A program made the position numbers and the translations under genes. The notes under the pieces are model-generated. The model ran no database searches. It saw only the letters and a program-made list of their open reading frames with translations, and had not been told where the DNA came from. A stretch of DNA of 41,232 nucleotides from CAZGVW01 sp964529265 (GTDB lineage: Bacteria > Planctomycetota > Phycisphaerae > Phycisphaerales > UBA1924): the NCBI GenBank assembly GCA_964529265.1, contig CAZGVW010000040.1, forward strand, positions 1-41,232. Direction: 5' to 3'. Below, piece after piece: positions 24,306-34,400 of the stretch. The first letter of the stretch is position 1. The number at the start of each line of letters is the position of its first letter.

Positions 24306-25538
24306 CTAGCGCCCCTCTCCGCGGCCGGCGGTGCGCGCGGCCGGCTCGGTTGACGCAGCTCCGACGCCGGCGGGTCGTTCACCCTGGCCTCCCGCGGCGG
24401 GGGGAGGAGGCGGGTTGAGGATGGTCAGCGGCTGAGTCGGGAAGAGCCGTTCGTTGCCCTCGGTCACGAGCAGGGCGCCCGGCCGGACCTGAGGCGCCCG
24501 CACGGCGATGCGGTCGCCCACGGCGAAAAGCGCTTCCACGCGCGCCACCATGGCCATCCCGCCTGCATCGAAGTAGACGTAGGCTCCCGCGTCGTCGCGC
24601 AGAATCGCGTCCTTGTGGATGGTGAGCATCTCGGCGCGGTCGCCAGTGGGAACGAAGCCCATCACGCTCATGCCCGGGCGCAGCAGCCCGTCCTTGTCAC
24701 TCAGTCGAAGGCGAACAGGGAATGTGCGGGACAGGGGGTCGGCCGCGGCGATGACTCCGGACACGGGCGCCTCGATGATCTCGTCCGTGGCGTCGATGCG
24801 CACCTGCACGCGCCGCCCCGGCTCGCGCAGTCCTGCGATGAATCGCTGCGGGACGTTGATCCAGGCGTCCACATCTCCCATCGCGACGAGTTCGGCCACG
24901 GCTTCGCCTTCCTCGATCCACTGGCCGACTTCGGCGCGGCGTGCGATGACGCGGCCCGCAAACGGCGCTTCGATCGACATGTCCTCGAGATGTTCGTGCA
25001 TGCGCTCCGCGTCCAGGCGCGCGACGTCCACCTCCGCGACCGATTGCGCGTGGCGGGCCTGCGCCTCCCCGAGGGCCGTCTTGGCGTCGTCGAGTTCGGT
25101 CCGTGTGCCGCTGGAGCGATCCACAAGGGCCTGCATGCGGATGACATCGCGCTCCGCTTTCTCGACCTGGAGCGCGCGCTCGCGCTGCACGCCTTCTCGA
25201 CGCGCCACTTCGGCCTCGGCTCGCTTGAGATCAATCGCGGCGAAGGTGTCGTCGAGGCGCGTCAGCAATCGGCCCGCTTCAACGGCGTCGCCCGGCTCCA
25301 CGCCGATCTCGATGACGCGGCCGGAGACCTCCGCCGCGACGAGCGACCGCTGCACCGCGCGCAGTTCACCCTGGACTTCGCGGAGCGGCTCCACCGGCTC
25401 CAGGCGCGCTGCATCGACGCGAACGGAGGCGGGCGGGGGCCCGCCGCCGCTCGGCTGGGCGCGGCTGAGCGCCGCCGCGGCAAACAGGGCAGGAAGCACC
25501 GCGATCGCGATGGTGCGCCGGGCGCGATTGAGGCTCAT
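24306..25538 (-). CDS. RND periplasmic adaptor (membrane fusion protein, HlyD/MexA type)
   Basis: A 410-residue protein. The ATG at 25538 opens a signal peptide (MSLNRARRTIAIAVLPALF..LSRA). A lipoyl-like half motif follows in VSGRVIEIGVEPGDAVEAG, then a long coiled-coil hairpin (EAEVARREGVQRER onward), the second lipoyl half IEAPFAGRVIARRAEVGQWI, and beta-barrel and membrane-proximal domains. It bridges the permease to an outer-membrane channel. The start overlaps the stop of marR by 4 bases (ATGA), and the stop is 3 bp before the permease start, so the three genes are one transcript. The frame is open far upstream of 25538, but that sequence belongs to marR in another frame. Confidence 0.92.
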   Translation of the reverse strand: MSLNRARRTIAIAVLPALFAAAALSRAQPSGGGPPPASVRVDAARLEPVEPLREVQGELRAVQRSLVAAEVSGRVIEIGVEPGDAVEAGRLLTRLDDTFAAIDLKRAEAEVARREGVQRERALQVEKAERDVIRMQALVDRSSGTRTELDDAKTALGEAQARHAQSVAEVDVARLDAERMHEHLEDMSIEAPFAGRVIARRAEVGQWIEEGEAVAELVAMGDVDAWINVPQRFIAGLREPGRRVQVRIDATDEIIEAPVSGVIAAADPLSRTFPVRLRLSDKDGLLRPGMSVMGFVPTGDRAEMLTIHKDAILRDDAGAYVYFDAGGMAMVARVEALFAVGDRIAVRAPQVRPGALLVTEGNERLFPTQPLTILNPPPPPAAGGQGERPAGVGAASTEPAARTAGRGEGR

Positions 25539-26095
25539 GTCCCCACCTGCGCTTCCTCGGCCGACGCCGGCGCAGGAGCGGATGGCGAGAGTTCCTTCTC
25601 GAATCGCTCCAGGTTCTCGATGAGTTTCTGAAGATCCTTCTCGAGCCGGCTGACTTCCTCCCCCGAGACGTCGCGGAGGAAGGATTCCTCGAACCGCTCC
25701 GCGAGTTCCCTTGTTCGCTCGAGGGTCGCGGCGCCCTGCTCGGTGAGGCGGACCAGCACCGCCCGGCCGCGGCCGAGCGCGGGGAGGCGCTCCACCAGCC
25801 CCTCCGATTCCATCGAAGCCAGCATGCGGCTGACGTTCTGGGCGCTGAGCATGGCGTCGTCGCTCAGTTCGCTCACCGTGGGGGGTTGCTCCCGTCGTCC
25901 GAGGGCGCAGAGAAGCAGCCAGCGCGAACTGGTGAGGCCGATCGGCCCGGCCAGGCGATCGCCGACGCGCATCATCATGTTGTGCACCGTGAAGAGGCGG
26001 CGGACGAGCGCCGATTCCTCGCCCGAGCACGCTCCCGACGCCGGGTCGGCGTTGGAGGCGGCGACAGCGGTGGTCTCAGTGTGATCTCTTGGCAC
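25535..26095 (-). CDS. MarR family transcriptional regulator
   Basis: About 186 residues. The winged helix-turn-helix is visible in PPTVSELSDDAMLSAQNVSRML, then MESEGLVERLP and the wing GRGRAVLVRLTEQGA. The C-terminal helix is long and acidic, with a Pro/Ala-rich end. The GTG at 26095 is preferred because AGGGAG lies 5 bases upstream; a GTG two codons earlier overlaps that site. As the first gene of an efflux operon it probably represses its own promoter and is released by a substrate of the pump, as is known for MarR/MexR-type regulators. Confidence 0.88.
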   Translation of the reverse strand: MPRDHTETTAVAASNADPASGACSGEESALVRRLFTVHNMMMRVGDRLAGPIGLTSSRWLLLCALGRREQPPTVSELSDDAMLSAQNVSRMLASMESEGLVERLPALGRGRAVLVRLTEQGAATLERTRELAERFEESFLRDVSGEEVSRLEKDLQKLIENLERFEKELSPSAPAPASAEEAQVGT

Positions 26096-26260
26096 ATCCA
26101 CTCCCTGAAAGGACCCCGGCGACCTTGTCGGGCTGATTCCGACCCGCGGGACCCACGGCCCGGGGCGCGAAAGGGTAGCGCGGCGGGAGCGGCAGTCAAC
26201 ATGTTGAGATATGGCCGAACGCCGCCTCGACCCTCGCGAAAGAGGGGGGGGCTACGCCGG

Positions 26261-26304
26261 TTCCGGGGTTCCGGGGGTTCCGGGGGTTCCGGGGGTTCCG
26301 GGGG
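26261..26304. repeat. Tandem 9-bp repeat, unit TTCCGGGGG
   Basis: Five consecutive units, the first with one G fewer, lie between the 3' end of clpX and the 5' end of marR. The run is outside coding sequence and probably within the marR upstream or clpX downstream region. Runs with the same period and core lie near 28350 and 37390. Confidence 0.85.
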
Positions 26305-26319
26305 CGGTCCGGTGGCGGC

Positions 26320-27723
26320 TCAGGCCGACTCTTTCCGCTTCACACGGATGTCCTGCAGCCGGACCGGCCCGCGGAGCATGCTGTCCCGGTCGATGACGTA
26401 CTCCGTCCCCTCGTTATCGAGGTCGGGCAGTTCGTACATCACCTCGAGCATGACCTCATCGAGCACGGCGCGCAGGGCGCGGGCGCCCGTCTCGCGCTTG
26501 ATGGCGCGCTCCGCGAGTTCGCGCAGGGCGCCGTCGGTGAACTCGAGTTTCGCGCCCTCCAGCGTGAAGAGGTGCTGGAACTGCTTGATGAGCGCGTTCT
26601 TCGGCTCCGTGAGCACGGAGATCATCGCGTCGATGCTCAGGGGCGACATCGGCGTGATCATCGGCAGGCGGCCGACGAGTTCCGGGATCATGCCGAAGTG
26701 CAGCACGTCCTCCGGCGTGACCTGCTCGAGCACCGACGCGGCCTCCTGAACCGGGTCGGAGGCGCGCATCTGCGCCGAGAAGCCGATGCGGCGCTTGCCG
26801 ATACGGCGGCGGATGATTTCCTCGATGCCCACGAACGTGCCGCCGCAGATGAACAGCACGTGCGTGGTGTCCATCTGGATGTACTGCTGCTCCGGGTGCT
26901 TGCGGCCGCCCTGCGGGGGCACGTTGGCGACGGTGCCCTCCAGCATCTTGAGCAGGCTCTGCTGCACGCCTTCGCCCGAAACATCGCGCGTGATCGAGAC
27001 GTTCTGCGTGGTCTTGCCGATCTTGTCGATCTCGTCGATGTAAATGATGCCGCGCTGCGCCGCTTCGAGGTCGTAGTCCGCGGCCTGGAGCAGCTTCAGC
27101 AGTAGATTCTCGACGTCTTCGCCCACGTAGCCCGCCTCGGTGAGCGTGGTCGCATCGCCGATGGCGAAGGGCACGTTCAGCATGCGCGCCAGCGTGCGCG
27201 CGAGCAGCGTCTTGCCGCAGCCCGTGGGGCCGACGAGCAGGACGTTGGACTTCTCGAGTTCAACCGGCGCCGATTCGTTCTCAATCTGCGTCAGCCGCTT
27301 GTAGTGGTTGTGCACCGCGACCGAGAGCACCTTCTTCGCGTGCCCCTGGCCCACGACGTACTGATCGAGGAACTCGCGGATCTGCCGCGGCGTGGGGATC
27401 GACGTGAACAGCGGGCGCCCGCTGCTGACGCGGCGGCGCTCCTGCTTGAAGATGTTCTGGCACAGGTCCGTGCAGTTGGAGCAGATGTAGACGTCGCTCG
27501 GCCCCTCCACCATCGGGCCGACCTCGCGCGAGGTCTTCCCGCAGAAGGAGCACGTGGTCACCTTGCGTCCGCGGAAGCCGCCCTCGCCGCCGGAGCCGCC
27601 CCCCCCGGAGCCACCCTGGCCGCCGCCGCCCCCTCCGCCGCCCCCGCCCCCGCCCCCGCCCCCGGAAGCGCCGTGATGGCTGCCGCTGCTGGGTTCGTCG
27701 CCGTCGGTTCGGTTCTTGGCCAT
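26320..27723 (-). CDS. clpX: ATP-dependent Clp protease ATP-binding subunit ClpX
   Basis: A 467-residue AAA+ unfoldase that selects and threads substrates into ClpP. It has the N-terminal C4 zinc finger (CSFC and CSNC), Walker A GPTGCGKT at about 165-172, Walker B IIYIDEIDKI, and the C-terminal block LMYELPDL-type sequence (here VMYELPDLDNE). The MAKN start at 27723 has GAGG upstream at good spacing. Unusual is a Gly/Ser-rich insert of about 30 residues (about 20-50) before the zinc finger, which typical ClpX lacks; E. coli ClpX is 424 residues. ClpP and tig are not adjacent; tig lies about 7 kb away. Confidence 0.97.
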   Translation of the reverse strand: MAKNRTDGDEPSSGSHHGASGGGGGGGGGGGGGGGQGGSGGGGSGGEGGFRGRKVTTCSFCGKTSREVGPMVEGPSDVYICSNCTDLCQNIFKQERRRVSSGRPLFTSIPTPRQIREFLDQYVVGQGHAKKVLSVAVHNHYKRLTQIENESAPVELEKSNVLLVGPTGCGKTLLARTLARMLNVPFAIGDATTLTEAGYVGEDVENLLLKLLQAADYDLEAAQRGIIYIDEIDKIGKTTQNVSITRDVSGEGVQQSLLKMLEGTVANVPPQGGRKHPEQQYIQMDTTHVLFICGGTFVGIEEIIRRRIGKRRIGFSAQMRASDPVQEAASVLEQVTPEDVLHFGMIPELVGRLPMITPMSPLSIDAMISVLTEPKNALIKQFQHLFTLEGAKLEFTDGALRELAERAIKRETGARALRAVLDEVMLEVMYELPDLDNEGTEYVIDRDSMLRGPVRLQDIRVKRKESA

Positions 27724-27944
27724 TCGATCCTCGTGGGGCGCTGAATGTTGTGATGAGAAGAGCGGCGCGGGCGCCCGGGCGTCCAGCCGCGGCGCGCAGT
27801 TCGAGCAGTGTATCGGCTTCGACTCCGCCTTTCTCCATGCCGCGGCTGGCGCCGGGCCACGCCGCGTGTCCTCGGAGCGCCTGCGCCGATCATGACGGCG
27901 GGGCAGGTCCGAAAAATGGATTCTCCGGACCTTCCGCCGGACCC

Positions 27945-28334
27945 TCATTCGGGGTTCTTTGGGCTTGGGCCGGGCCCGTCCGCAGCAGGAGGAAGCGGCT
28001 CGCCGGTGAGATCGAATCCCGGCGGCGCCCGTCGTTCACCGGGTTTGCGCTGAGGGTCACCCGACTCGGACGCAGGCCCGCCTGGGGCGCCTCCGCCGCC
28101 CGCGGTCGCGCTTCGGAGAATCACCGCCCGGAGCGATTCGAACTCCTCGTCGCTCACTTCGCCGCGGGCGTGCAGCGTGCGGAGGTCGTGGAGCGTCAGG
28201 GGCGTGGCCGATTCCTGCCCCTTCCGGAGCGCTCGCCGGCGCACCGACGCCAGCACGAGCGCCGCGATCACGACCACGACGATGAGCGCAGCGCTCCAGC
28301 CGAGCACCGGCGCCACGCGCGTCGCGGCGAGCAT
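27945..28334 (-). CDS. Small membrane protein with SHOCT-like segment
   Basis: About 129 residues with one membrane helix (GWSAALIVVVVIAALVLAS) followed by a basic stop-transfer stretch RRRALRKG. The segment LHDLRTLHARGEVSDEEFESLRAVIL matches the short SHOCT (bacterial helix-turn) pattern. The remainder is Pro/Gly-rich and disordered. The start is uncertain: an ATG at 28373 would add a PGPPGPPGP tail, but that tail is encoded by a copy of the 9-bp repeat also found at noncoding sites, so 28334 is preferred. The function is unknown. The gene lies upstream of clpX on the same strand, 221 bp away. Confidence 0.6.
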   Translation of the reverse strand: MLAATRVAPVLGWSAALIVVVVIAALVLASVRRRALRKGQESATPLTLHDLRTLHARGEVSDEEFESLRAVILRSATAGGGGAPGGPASESGDPQRKPGERRAPPGFDLTGEPLPPAADGPGPSPKNPE

Positions 28335-28343
28335 GCTGAGGGG

Positions 28344-28367
28344 CCCGGGGGGTCCGGGGGGTCCGGG
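28344..28367. repeat. 9-bp-period repeat, unit TCCGGGGGG
   Basis: Units CCCGGGGGG, TCCGGGGGG and a partial TCCGGG follow each other at the 5' end of the SHOCT-like gene. The core and period match the run at 26261-26304. Confidence 0.75.
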
Positions 28368-28465
28368 AGACATGCGCGCGATTCTAAGGCCTTGTCGGCG
28401 GCGCCCGCGGCTCGCCGCGGGAAAGGCGGGCGCGGCCTGCGGGGGCGAGGTACCATGGCCGCGGC

Positions 28466-29332
28466 ATGCTGAAGATCGCCTTCTCAACGGTTGCCTGCCC
28501 GGATTGGACCATCGAGCGCGTGGCCGGGGAGGCGTCGCGCCTCGGGTTCGGGGGTGTGGAGTTCCGCACGCTCGGCCCGGGCGCCGCGAAACTGACGTGC
28601 GACCCGGCCCTCTCGGACCCCCACAAGGTGCGGGATGTGCTTGCGCGGGAGGGAGTGGGCGCGGTCGGCGTGGCGTCGTCGGCGAGGTTTGATGAGGCGG
28701 TCCAGCCGCCGGTCATGGGGCTGGTGTTCGGCGATTTCGAGCGGCCCGTGCGACTCGCGAAGTGGGATGTTGACCTGGCGAGCGCCATCGGCGCGCCATT
28801 GGTGCGCGTGTTTGCGTTTGAGCCCGCGCCGGGCGAGCGGCGCGAGAAGGCCCGGGCCAGGATCATCGAGCGGTTGAGCCTGGTCGTGGATGCGGCGCGG
28901 AATCTCGGTGTGCGCATTGCGCTGGAGAACGGCGGCGGCTTCCCGCGCTCGGAGGACGTCGCGGCGATCGTGAACGAGATCGCGAACCCGCTGCTCGGCG
29001 TGTGCTATTCAATCGCCGCGGGCCACGCGGCGGGCGAGCGGCCGCGCGAAGCCATCGAGCGCGTGGGCGACAACCTGCTGTCCATCCGCGTGAAGGATCT
29101 GCGCGACGGACGCCCCTGCCCACTCGGTCAGGGCGATATTCCGGTGCGCGACGCGGTGTCCATCGCCGCGGCAGCCGGGTGGTCGGGACCGGTGATCTAC
29201 GAATGGGACCGCCTCTGGGCGCCGGAGATCGGCGGCGCGTGGCCGGCGCTGGAGCACGCCGCGGCAAGGTTGTACGAGTGGGCAGGCGCCGGACGAGGCC
29301 TGGAGCGCACCGCTGCGCTCGCCGGGACATGA
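28466..29332 (+). CDS. Sugar phosphate isomerase/epimerase-like TIM-barrel protein
   Basis: A 288-residue protein of the xylose isomerase-like (AP endonuclease family 2) TIM barrel. The N-terminus LKIAFSTVACPDWTIERVAG followed by LGFGGVEFR is typical, as are IALENGGGFPRSEDV with its metal-binding Glu, and VIYEWDRLWAPEIGGAW near the end. Members isomerise or epimerise sugars or act as sugar hydrolases/dehydratases; the substrate cannot be set. No export signal is seen. The gene is divergent from the SHOCT-like gene with a short gap, and queG follows 49 bp downstream. Confidence 0.85.
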   Translation: MLKIAFSTVACPDWTIERVAGEASRLGFGGVEFRTLGPGAAKLTCDPALSDPHKVRDVLAREGVGAVGVASSARFDEAVQPPVMGLVFGDFERPVRLAKWDVDLASAIGAPLVRVFAFEPAPGERREKARARIIERLSLVVDAARNLGVRIALENGGGFPRSEDVAAIVNEIANPLLGVCYSIAAGHAAGERPREAIERVGDNLLSIRVKDLRDGRPCPLGQGDIPVRDAVSIAAAAGWSGPVIYEWDRLWAPEIGGAWPALEHAAARLYEWAGAGRGLERTAALAGT

Positions 29333-29381
29333 CCGCGGTCGCGCCACGGGCGATTCTGGGACCCGTCCCTACCATCAAGAC

Positions 29382-30497
<1,116 letters not shown>

Positions 30498-30550
30498 ATC
30501 CACCGGCCCGGCCGTCGCCCGCTCCGGGGAGGGCTCACCCAGGTTTGACC

Positions 30551-30566
30551 GGCGGAACATTCCGCC
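30551..30566. other. Perfect inverted repeat downstream of queG
   Basis: GGCGGA and TCCGCC form a 6-bp stem around ACAT, 53 bp after the queG stop. A second weaker stem (CACCT / AGGTG, 30566-30583) follows directly. No T-run is present, so termination is only a possibility; the position before the next GTG start also allows a leader role. Confidence 0.4.
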
Positions 30567-30698
30567 ACCTCACGTCCCAGGTGGAAAGGCTCATCACTTT
30601 CCGGCAGCGGCCTTCGCCCTGCGCTTCCTTCGTGATAAGACTTGATCAGAACGTCTCGCTCCGGGGCGCCCAACGGCCTGAGGCGCCCCATCGACGCC

Positions 30699-30703
30699 GG
30701 AGG
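30699..30703 (+). promoter_or_regulatory. Ribosome binding site that sets the subtilisin GTG start
   Basis: GGAGG lies 6 bases before GTG at 30710. That start opens a signal peptide in frame, while the frame is open further upstream without one. Confidence 0.75.
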
Positions 30704-30709
30704 TCCCCC

Positions 30710-32965
30710 GTGCGAACGCCGAAGCACCTGCGTGTTCGTTTCTCCTCGCGCCCCAGCGCCTCGCTCGCCGCATGCGCTGCAGCCGCACTCTGCTTCTCGT
30801 CCGCTGCATTCGGGGACGCGGCGGATTCGAAACGGCTCGCCCTGAGCAACGCCACCCTGGGACTGCGATCCCTCGACGCCGACGGCGCCGCGGAGCGGCT
30901 GCGGCAAGTCGCCGCGGACCCCCTTCGGCGCCGCGTCATTGTGGCGCTCCGGCCCGGCCCGTTGGCGGAGGCCCGCGCCGCGCTCCTCGCGGCCGGCGTT
31001 CACCTGCTCGATCCGCTCGGCGGCGGCGCCTTCCTCGCGGCCATCGCGGACGACGGCCTCCTTGACAACATGGACGCAGCGTCGCGACTGCTCGCGGACG
31101 TGCGCGAGATCGAGCCGCAGTGGAAGGTCCACAGGGCGCTCTCGGGCGGAGCGGCCCCCGAGTGGGCCCTGGTCCGCACGCAGAAGGGCGCCCCGCTCCT
31201 CGGCCTGAACATTCTCTTCCACCGCGACGCCAATCCGGATGAACGCCGCGCCGCAATTGAGCGCCACGAGGGCGTGGTCCTGCAGGAACTGCGGTCGATC
31301 AACGCGCTCTTCGTGCTCATCCCGCCCGACGCCGTCGCCGCGCTCTCGGCCGAAGACGCCGCGCTGTGGATCGAGCCCATGCTCCCCGTGTTCGGCGCTT
31401 TCAACGCGGAGAACCGCGCCGCCACGCAGGTCAACGAGGCGCAAGCCGTCTACGGCCTCGACGGCGCCGGCGTGCGCGTGCTGCTCTATGACGTCGGCCC
31501 CGCCATGACGACGCACCTCGATCTTGCCGGCCGGGTCACCGTCCACGATTTCGACCCCGATTACATCCTCGATCCCCACGCCACGCACGTCGCGGGCACG
31601 ATCGGCGGCGATGGAACGGCGAGCGGCGGGCTCCATCGCGGCATGGCGCCGGCGGCGCTCATCGAGTCGTTCCGGACCGATTTCGTGTTCACCTGCGATC
31701 CGTGCGGCCCCGAGGACATCGCGGAGGCTTACACGACAAATCTCGGCGACCTGGAAGCGACGTACGAGCACGCGATCACGATGGTTGACGTGGACATCGC
31801 CACCAACTCGCACGGATTGAACATTCGCCGCTCCGAACCGATCCCGATCCCGGATCACTTCCTCGGCGATTACACGCTCTACAGCGCCGCGGTTGACGCC
31901 ATTGCCGCGGGCGCCTTCGGCCGCTCCATCCCCATCGTCTGGGCCGCGGGCAACGAGCGCATCGGCCCGAACGACCTCGCCCCATACGCGACCATTCCTC
32001 CGCCCGTGCCCGCCAAGAACTCCATCGCCGTCGGCGCCATCAACGCCGAGGACGATTCGATTGCGTGGTTCACCGCGTGGGGCCCGACGGACGACGGTCG
32101 CCTGCGCCCGGACATCGTCGCCCCGGGATGCCAGGAAGTGGGCGACATGGGTGTTACCTCCACCATGGGAACGCATGACGGGAACGACGAATACATCTCG
32201 TTTTGCGGCACGTCCATGGCCGCGCCCACCGTCGCGGGCGCTTCCGCGCTCCTGCTTCAGGACTACGCCGCGCAGCGCTCAGCCGGCGAGCGCATGCGGA
32301 GTTCCACGCTCCGCGCCCTGCTCGTCCACTCCGCGCACGACATCCAGAACACCGGCCCCGACTACCAGTCCGGCTTCGGCGCCCTCCGCATCACCGACGC
32401 GATCGACCTCATGCGCTCCGGCTCGTTCACCGTGGTCGAAGTTCAGGACTCCGGCGCCGTTTCGTTCGATCTCGACGTGCCCGCAGGCGCCCCCGAGCTC
32501 CGCGCCACGCTCGTCTGGGACGATCCCCCCGGCACGCCGTTCACGGTCCCCTCGCTCGTGAACGACCTCGACCTCCGTGTCTTCGACCCCGATGGCGAGC
32601 TCCACTTCCCGTGGACGCTCGACCCATCGCAGCCCGATCAACCGGCCGAGCGCGACCAGCCCGATCGCCTCAACACCATCGAGCAGGTCTACGTGCAGTC
32701 CCCCGCGCCCGGGCTGTGGCGCATCGAAATCGCCGGCTGGAGCGTCCCCGACGGCCCGCAGACCTTCTCCCTCGCCGTCACGCCCGCGCTCCCCTTCACC
32801 GCCCCGTGCCCCGCCGATCTCGATGGCGACGGCGCCGTCGGCGGCGCGGACCTCGCCCTTCTGCTCGGCGCATGGGGAACCCCCGGCGCCGATATCGACG
32901 GCGACGGCGCCACCAACAGCGCCGACCTCAGCCTTCTCCTCGGGGCGTGGGGCGCGTGCGCCTGA
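30710..32965 (+). CDS. Exported subtilisin-like (S8) protease with dockerin-like C-terminus
   Basis: A 751-residue protein. The GTG start gives a signal peptide (basic RTPKHLRVRFSSR, then an Ala-rich core ending SSAAFGDA). A propeptide-like region spans about 30-240. The triad is Asp261 in LLYDVG, His290 in HATHVAGT and Ser502 in CGTSMAAP, with AAGNE as the oxyanion Asn block. A beta-sandwich follows the protease domain (ATLVWDDPPGTP..NDLDLRVFDP), as in large bacterial S8 proteins. The last 55 residues hold two calcium loops, DLDGDGAVGGADL and DIDGDGATNSADL, each ending LLGAWG. Secretion and proteolysis are well supported; the substrate is unknown. Confidence 0.93.
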   Translation: MRTPKHLRVRFSSRPSASLAACAAAALCFSSAAFGDAADSKRLALSNATLGLRSLDADGAAERLRQVAADPLRRRVIVALRPGPLAEARAALLAAGVHLLDPLGGGAFLAAIADDGLLDNMDAASRLLADVREIEPQWKVHRALSGGAAPEWALVRTQKGAPLLGLNILFHRDANPDERRAAIERHEGVVLQELRSINALFVLIPPDAVAALSAEDAALWIEPMLPVFGAFNAENRAATQVNEAQAVYGLDGAGVRVLLYDVGPAMTTHLDLAGRVTVHDFDPDYILDPHATHVAGTIGGDGTASGGLHRGMAPAALIESFRTDFVFTCDPCGPEDIAEAYTTNLGDLEATYEHAITMVDVDIATNSHGLNIRRSEPIPIPDHFLGDYTLYSAAVDAIAAGAFGRSIPIVWAAGNERIGPNDLAPYATIPPPVPAKNSIAVGAINAEDDSIAWFTAWGPTDDGRLRPDIVAPGCQEVGDMGVTSTMGTHDGNDEYISFCGTSMAAPTVAGASALLLQDYAAQRSAGERMRSSTLRALLVHSAHDIQNTGPDYQSGFGALRITDAIDLMRSGSFTVVEVQDSGAVSFDLDVPAGAPELRATLVWDDPPGTPFTVPSLVNDLDLRVFDPDGELHFPWTLDPSQPDQPAERDQPDRLNTIEQVYVQSPAPGLWRIEIAGWSVPDGPQTFSLAVTPALPFTAPCPADLDGDGAVGGADLALLLGAWGTPGADIDGDGATNSADLSLLLGAWGACA

Positions 32966-32984
32966 ACGCCGTTGCCCGACCCGC

Positions 32985-34325
32985 TCACTCCGCCTTCGCC
33001 ACCACCCCGCCCTTCATCACGAACACCACGCGCTCCAGTTCCGTCACGTCGCTCGTGGGGTCGCCCGCCACGGCGATGATGTCCGCCGCCTTGCCCTTCT
33101 CGATCGTCCCGATCTCGCCGCCCAGCCCGCACAGGTCCGCCGCGGCGATCGTCGCCGACCGGATCGCCTCCATCGGCCTCATCCCCGCCTCGACCATCAG
33201 CGCGAACTCCTGCGCGTTCAGCCCGTGCGGGCTCACGCCCGAATCCGTGCCGAACGCGATCTTGACGCCCCCGAGATAGGCCCGGTTGAACGAATCCAGC
33301 ATCAGCGGCCCCACCGTCAGCGCCTTCTCCCGCACCGGCGCCGGCAGCGGGTTGTCAGGCATCGAGGCGATCCGCACCACCTGCCGCCCCGCCAGGAGCG
33401 TCGGCACCAGGTATGCGCCCGTGCGATTGAAGAGTTCGATCGATTCCTCGTCGAGATACGACCCGTGCTCGATCGAATCCACCCCCGCGCGCAGCGCCGC
33501 GTTGAGCCCCTTCGTTCCATGGGCGTGCGCGGCCACCTTGCGGTCGAGCAGGTGCGCCGTCTCCACGAGCGCCTTCAGTTCATCCTCGAAGAACTGCTGC
33601 TCCGTTCCGGCCGCGGTGGCGCTCATCACCCCGCCCGTCGCCGTGATCTTGATCAGGTCCGCCCCGCGCTTCACCTGGGCCCGCACCGCCTGCCGGCACG
33701 CGTCCGGCCCGTCGGCAATCCCCTGGAACGCCGTCGGCAGCGCAAACAGATCCTCGCGGAACCCGTGCAGATCGCCGTGCCCGCCCGTCGGACTCACGGC
33801 GTGCCCGGCGCAGAGGATCCGCGGCCCGGGAACCAGCCCGTCGTTGATCGCATCGCGCAGCGCGAACACCGAATCACCGCGCGAGCCCACGTTGCGGATC
33901 GTCGTGAACCCCGCCTCCAGCGTGCGCTTCGCGAACGCCGCGCCCTGCAGCGTCGTATCCGCCTCGCTGTCGCGCACCATGCGCAGATACGTGTCCGGCC
34001 CGAGTTCATACGTGATGTGCGTGTGGCAGTCGATCAGCCCCGGCAGCACGAACCGATCCGAGAGATCGATCGTCGTGACGTTCACCCCCGCCCCCGTCCG
34101 CGGCGGCGCAGCGCCGTTGCGCAGCACGTCCGTGATCTTCCCGTCCTCAACCACGATCGCCGCGTTCCGCAGCGGCGCCTCGCCCGGAACCGCCAGCAGC
34201 GTCCCGCACCGGATCACCGTCACCTCGCGCGCCTTGTCCCCGCCCGGCTCGGCCGCCCGGGTCGCGCCCGTCAGGGCAAGTGCGGAAAGCACAAGAAGCA
34301 GCAGAAACGCAGCGATATGACGCAT
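32985..34325 (-). CDS. Exported amidohydrolase (imidazolonepropionase/prolidase-like)
   Basis: A 446-residue protein. AGGAGG lies 6 bases before the ATG at 34325, which opens a signal peptide (MRHIAAFLLLLVLSALALTG). Metal ligands are visible: DCHTHITYE (first His pair), the Lys in DLIKITATGGV, His in VAAHAHG, His in GVDSIEHGS, and the Asp in IAFGTDSG. The small N- and C-terminal beta-sandwich segments typical of the superfamily are present. Close relatives include Xaa-Pro and Xaa-Arg dipeptidases and imidazolonepropionases; export and the EHGS/GTDSG pattern favour a peptidase. The gene is convergent with the subtilisin. Confidence 0.88.
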   Translation of the reverse strand: MRHIAAFLLLLVLSALALTGATRAAEPGGDKAREVTVIRCGTLLAVPGEAPLRNAAIVVEDGKITDVLRNGAAPPRTGAGVNVTTIDLSDRFVLPGLIDCHTHITYELGPDTYLRMVRDSEADTTLQGAAFAKRTLEAGFTTIRNVGSRGDSVFALRDAINDGLVPGPRILCAGHAVSPTGGHGDLHGFREDLFALPTAFQGIADGPDACRQAVRAQVKRGADLIKITATGGVMSATAAGTEQQFFEDELKALVETAHLLDRKVAAHAHGTKGLNAALRAGVDSIEHGSYLDEESIELFNRTGAYLVPTLLAGRQVVRIASMPDNPLPAPVREKALTVGPLMLDSFNRAYLGGVKIAFGTDSGVSPHGLNAQEFALMVEAGMRPMEAIRSATIAAADLCGLGGEIGTIEKGKAADIIAVAGDPTSDVTELERVVFVMKGGVVAKAE

Positions 34326-34400
34326 GGCGGGCCTCCTCTGGGGAAGGGCCATGCTAAGCCCGATCGGCCCTCATTGCATGTGCGACGCGAAACGAACGGC

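Noticed and set aside
21081..24353. A 1090-codon open frame on the plus strand
   Set aside because: It is antisense to the RND permease, starts and ends without signals, and its translation is Gly/Asp/Arg-rich low complexity typical of high-GC shadow frames.
24306..26030. Longer version of the adaptor protein starting at 26030
   Set aside because: The extra N-terminus is a shadow of marR; the start at 25538 gives a proper signal peptide and a 4-base overlap with marR.
26261..26304. CRISPR array
   Set aside because: The repeats are 9 bases with no spacers, and no cas gene is near.
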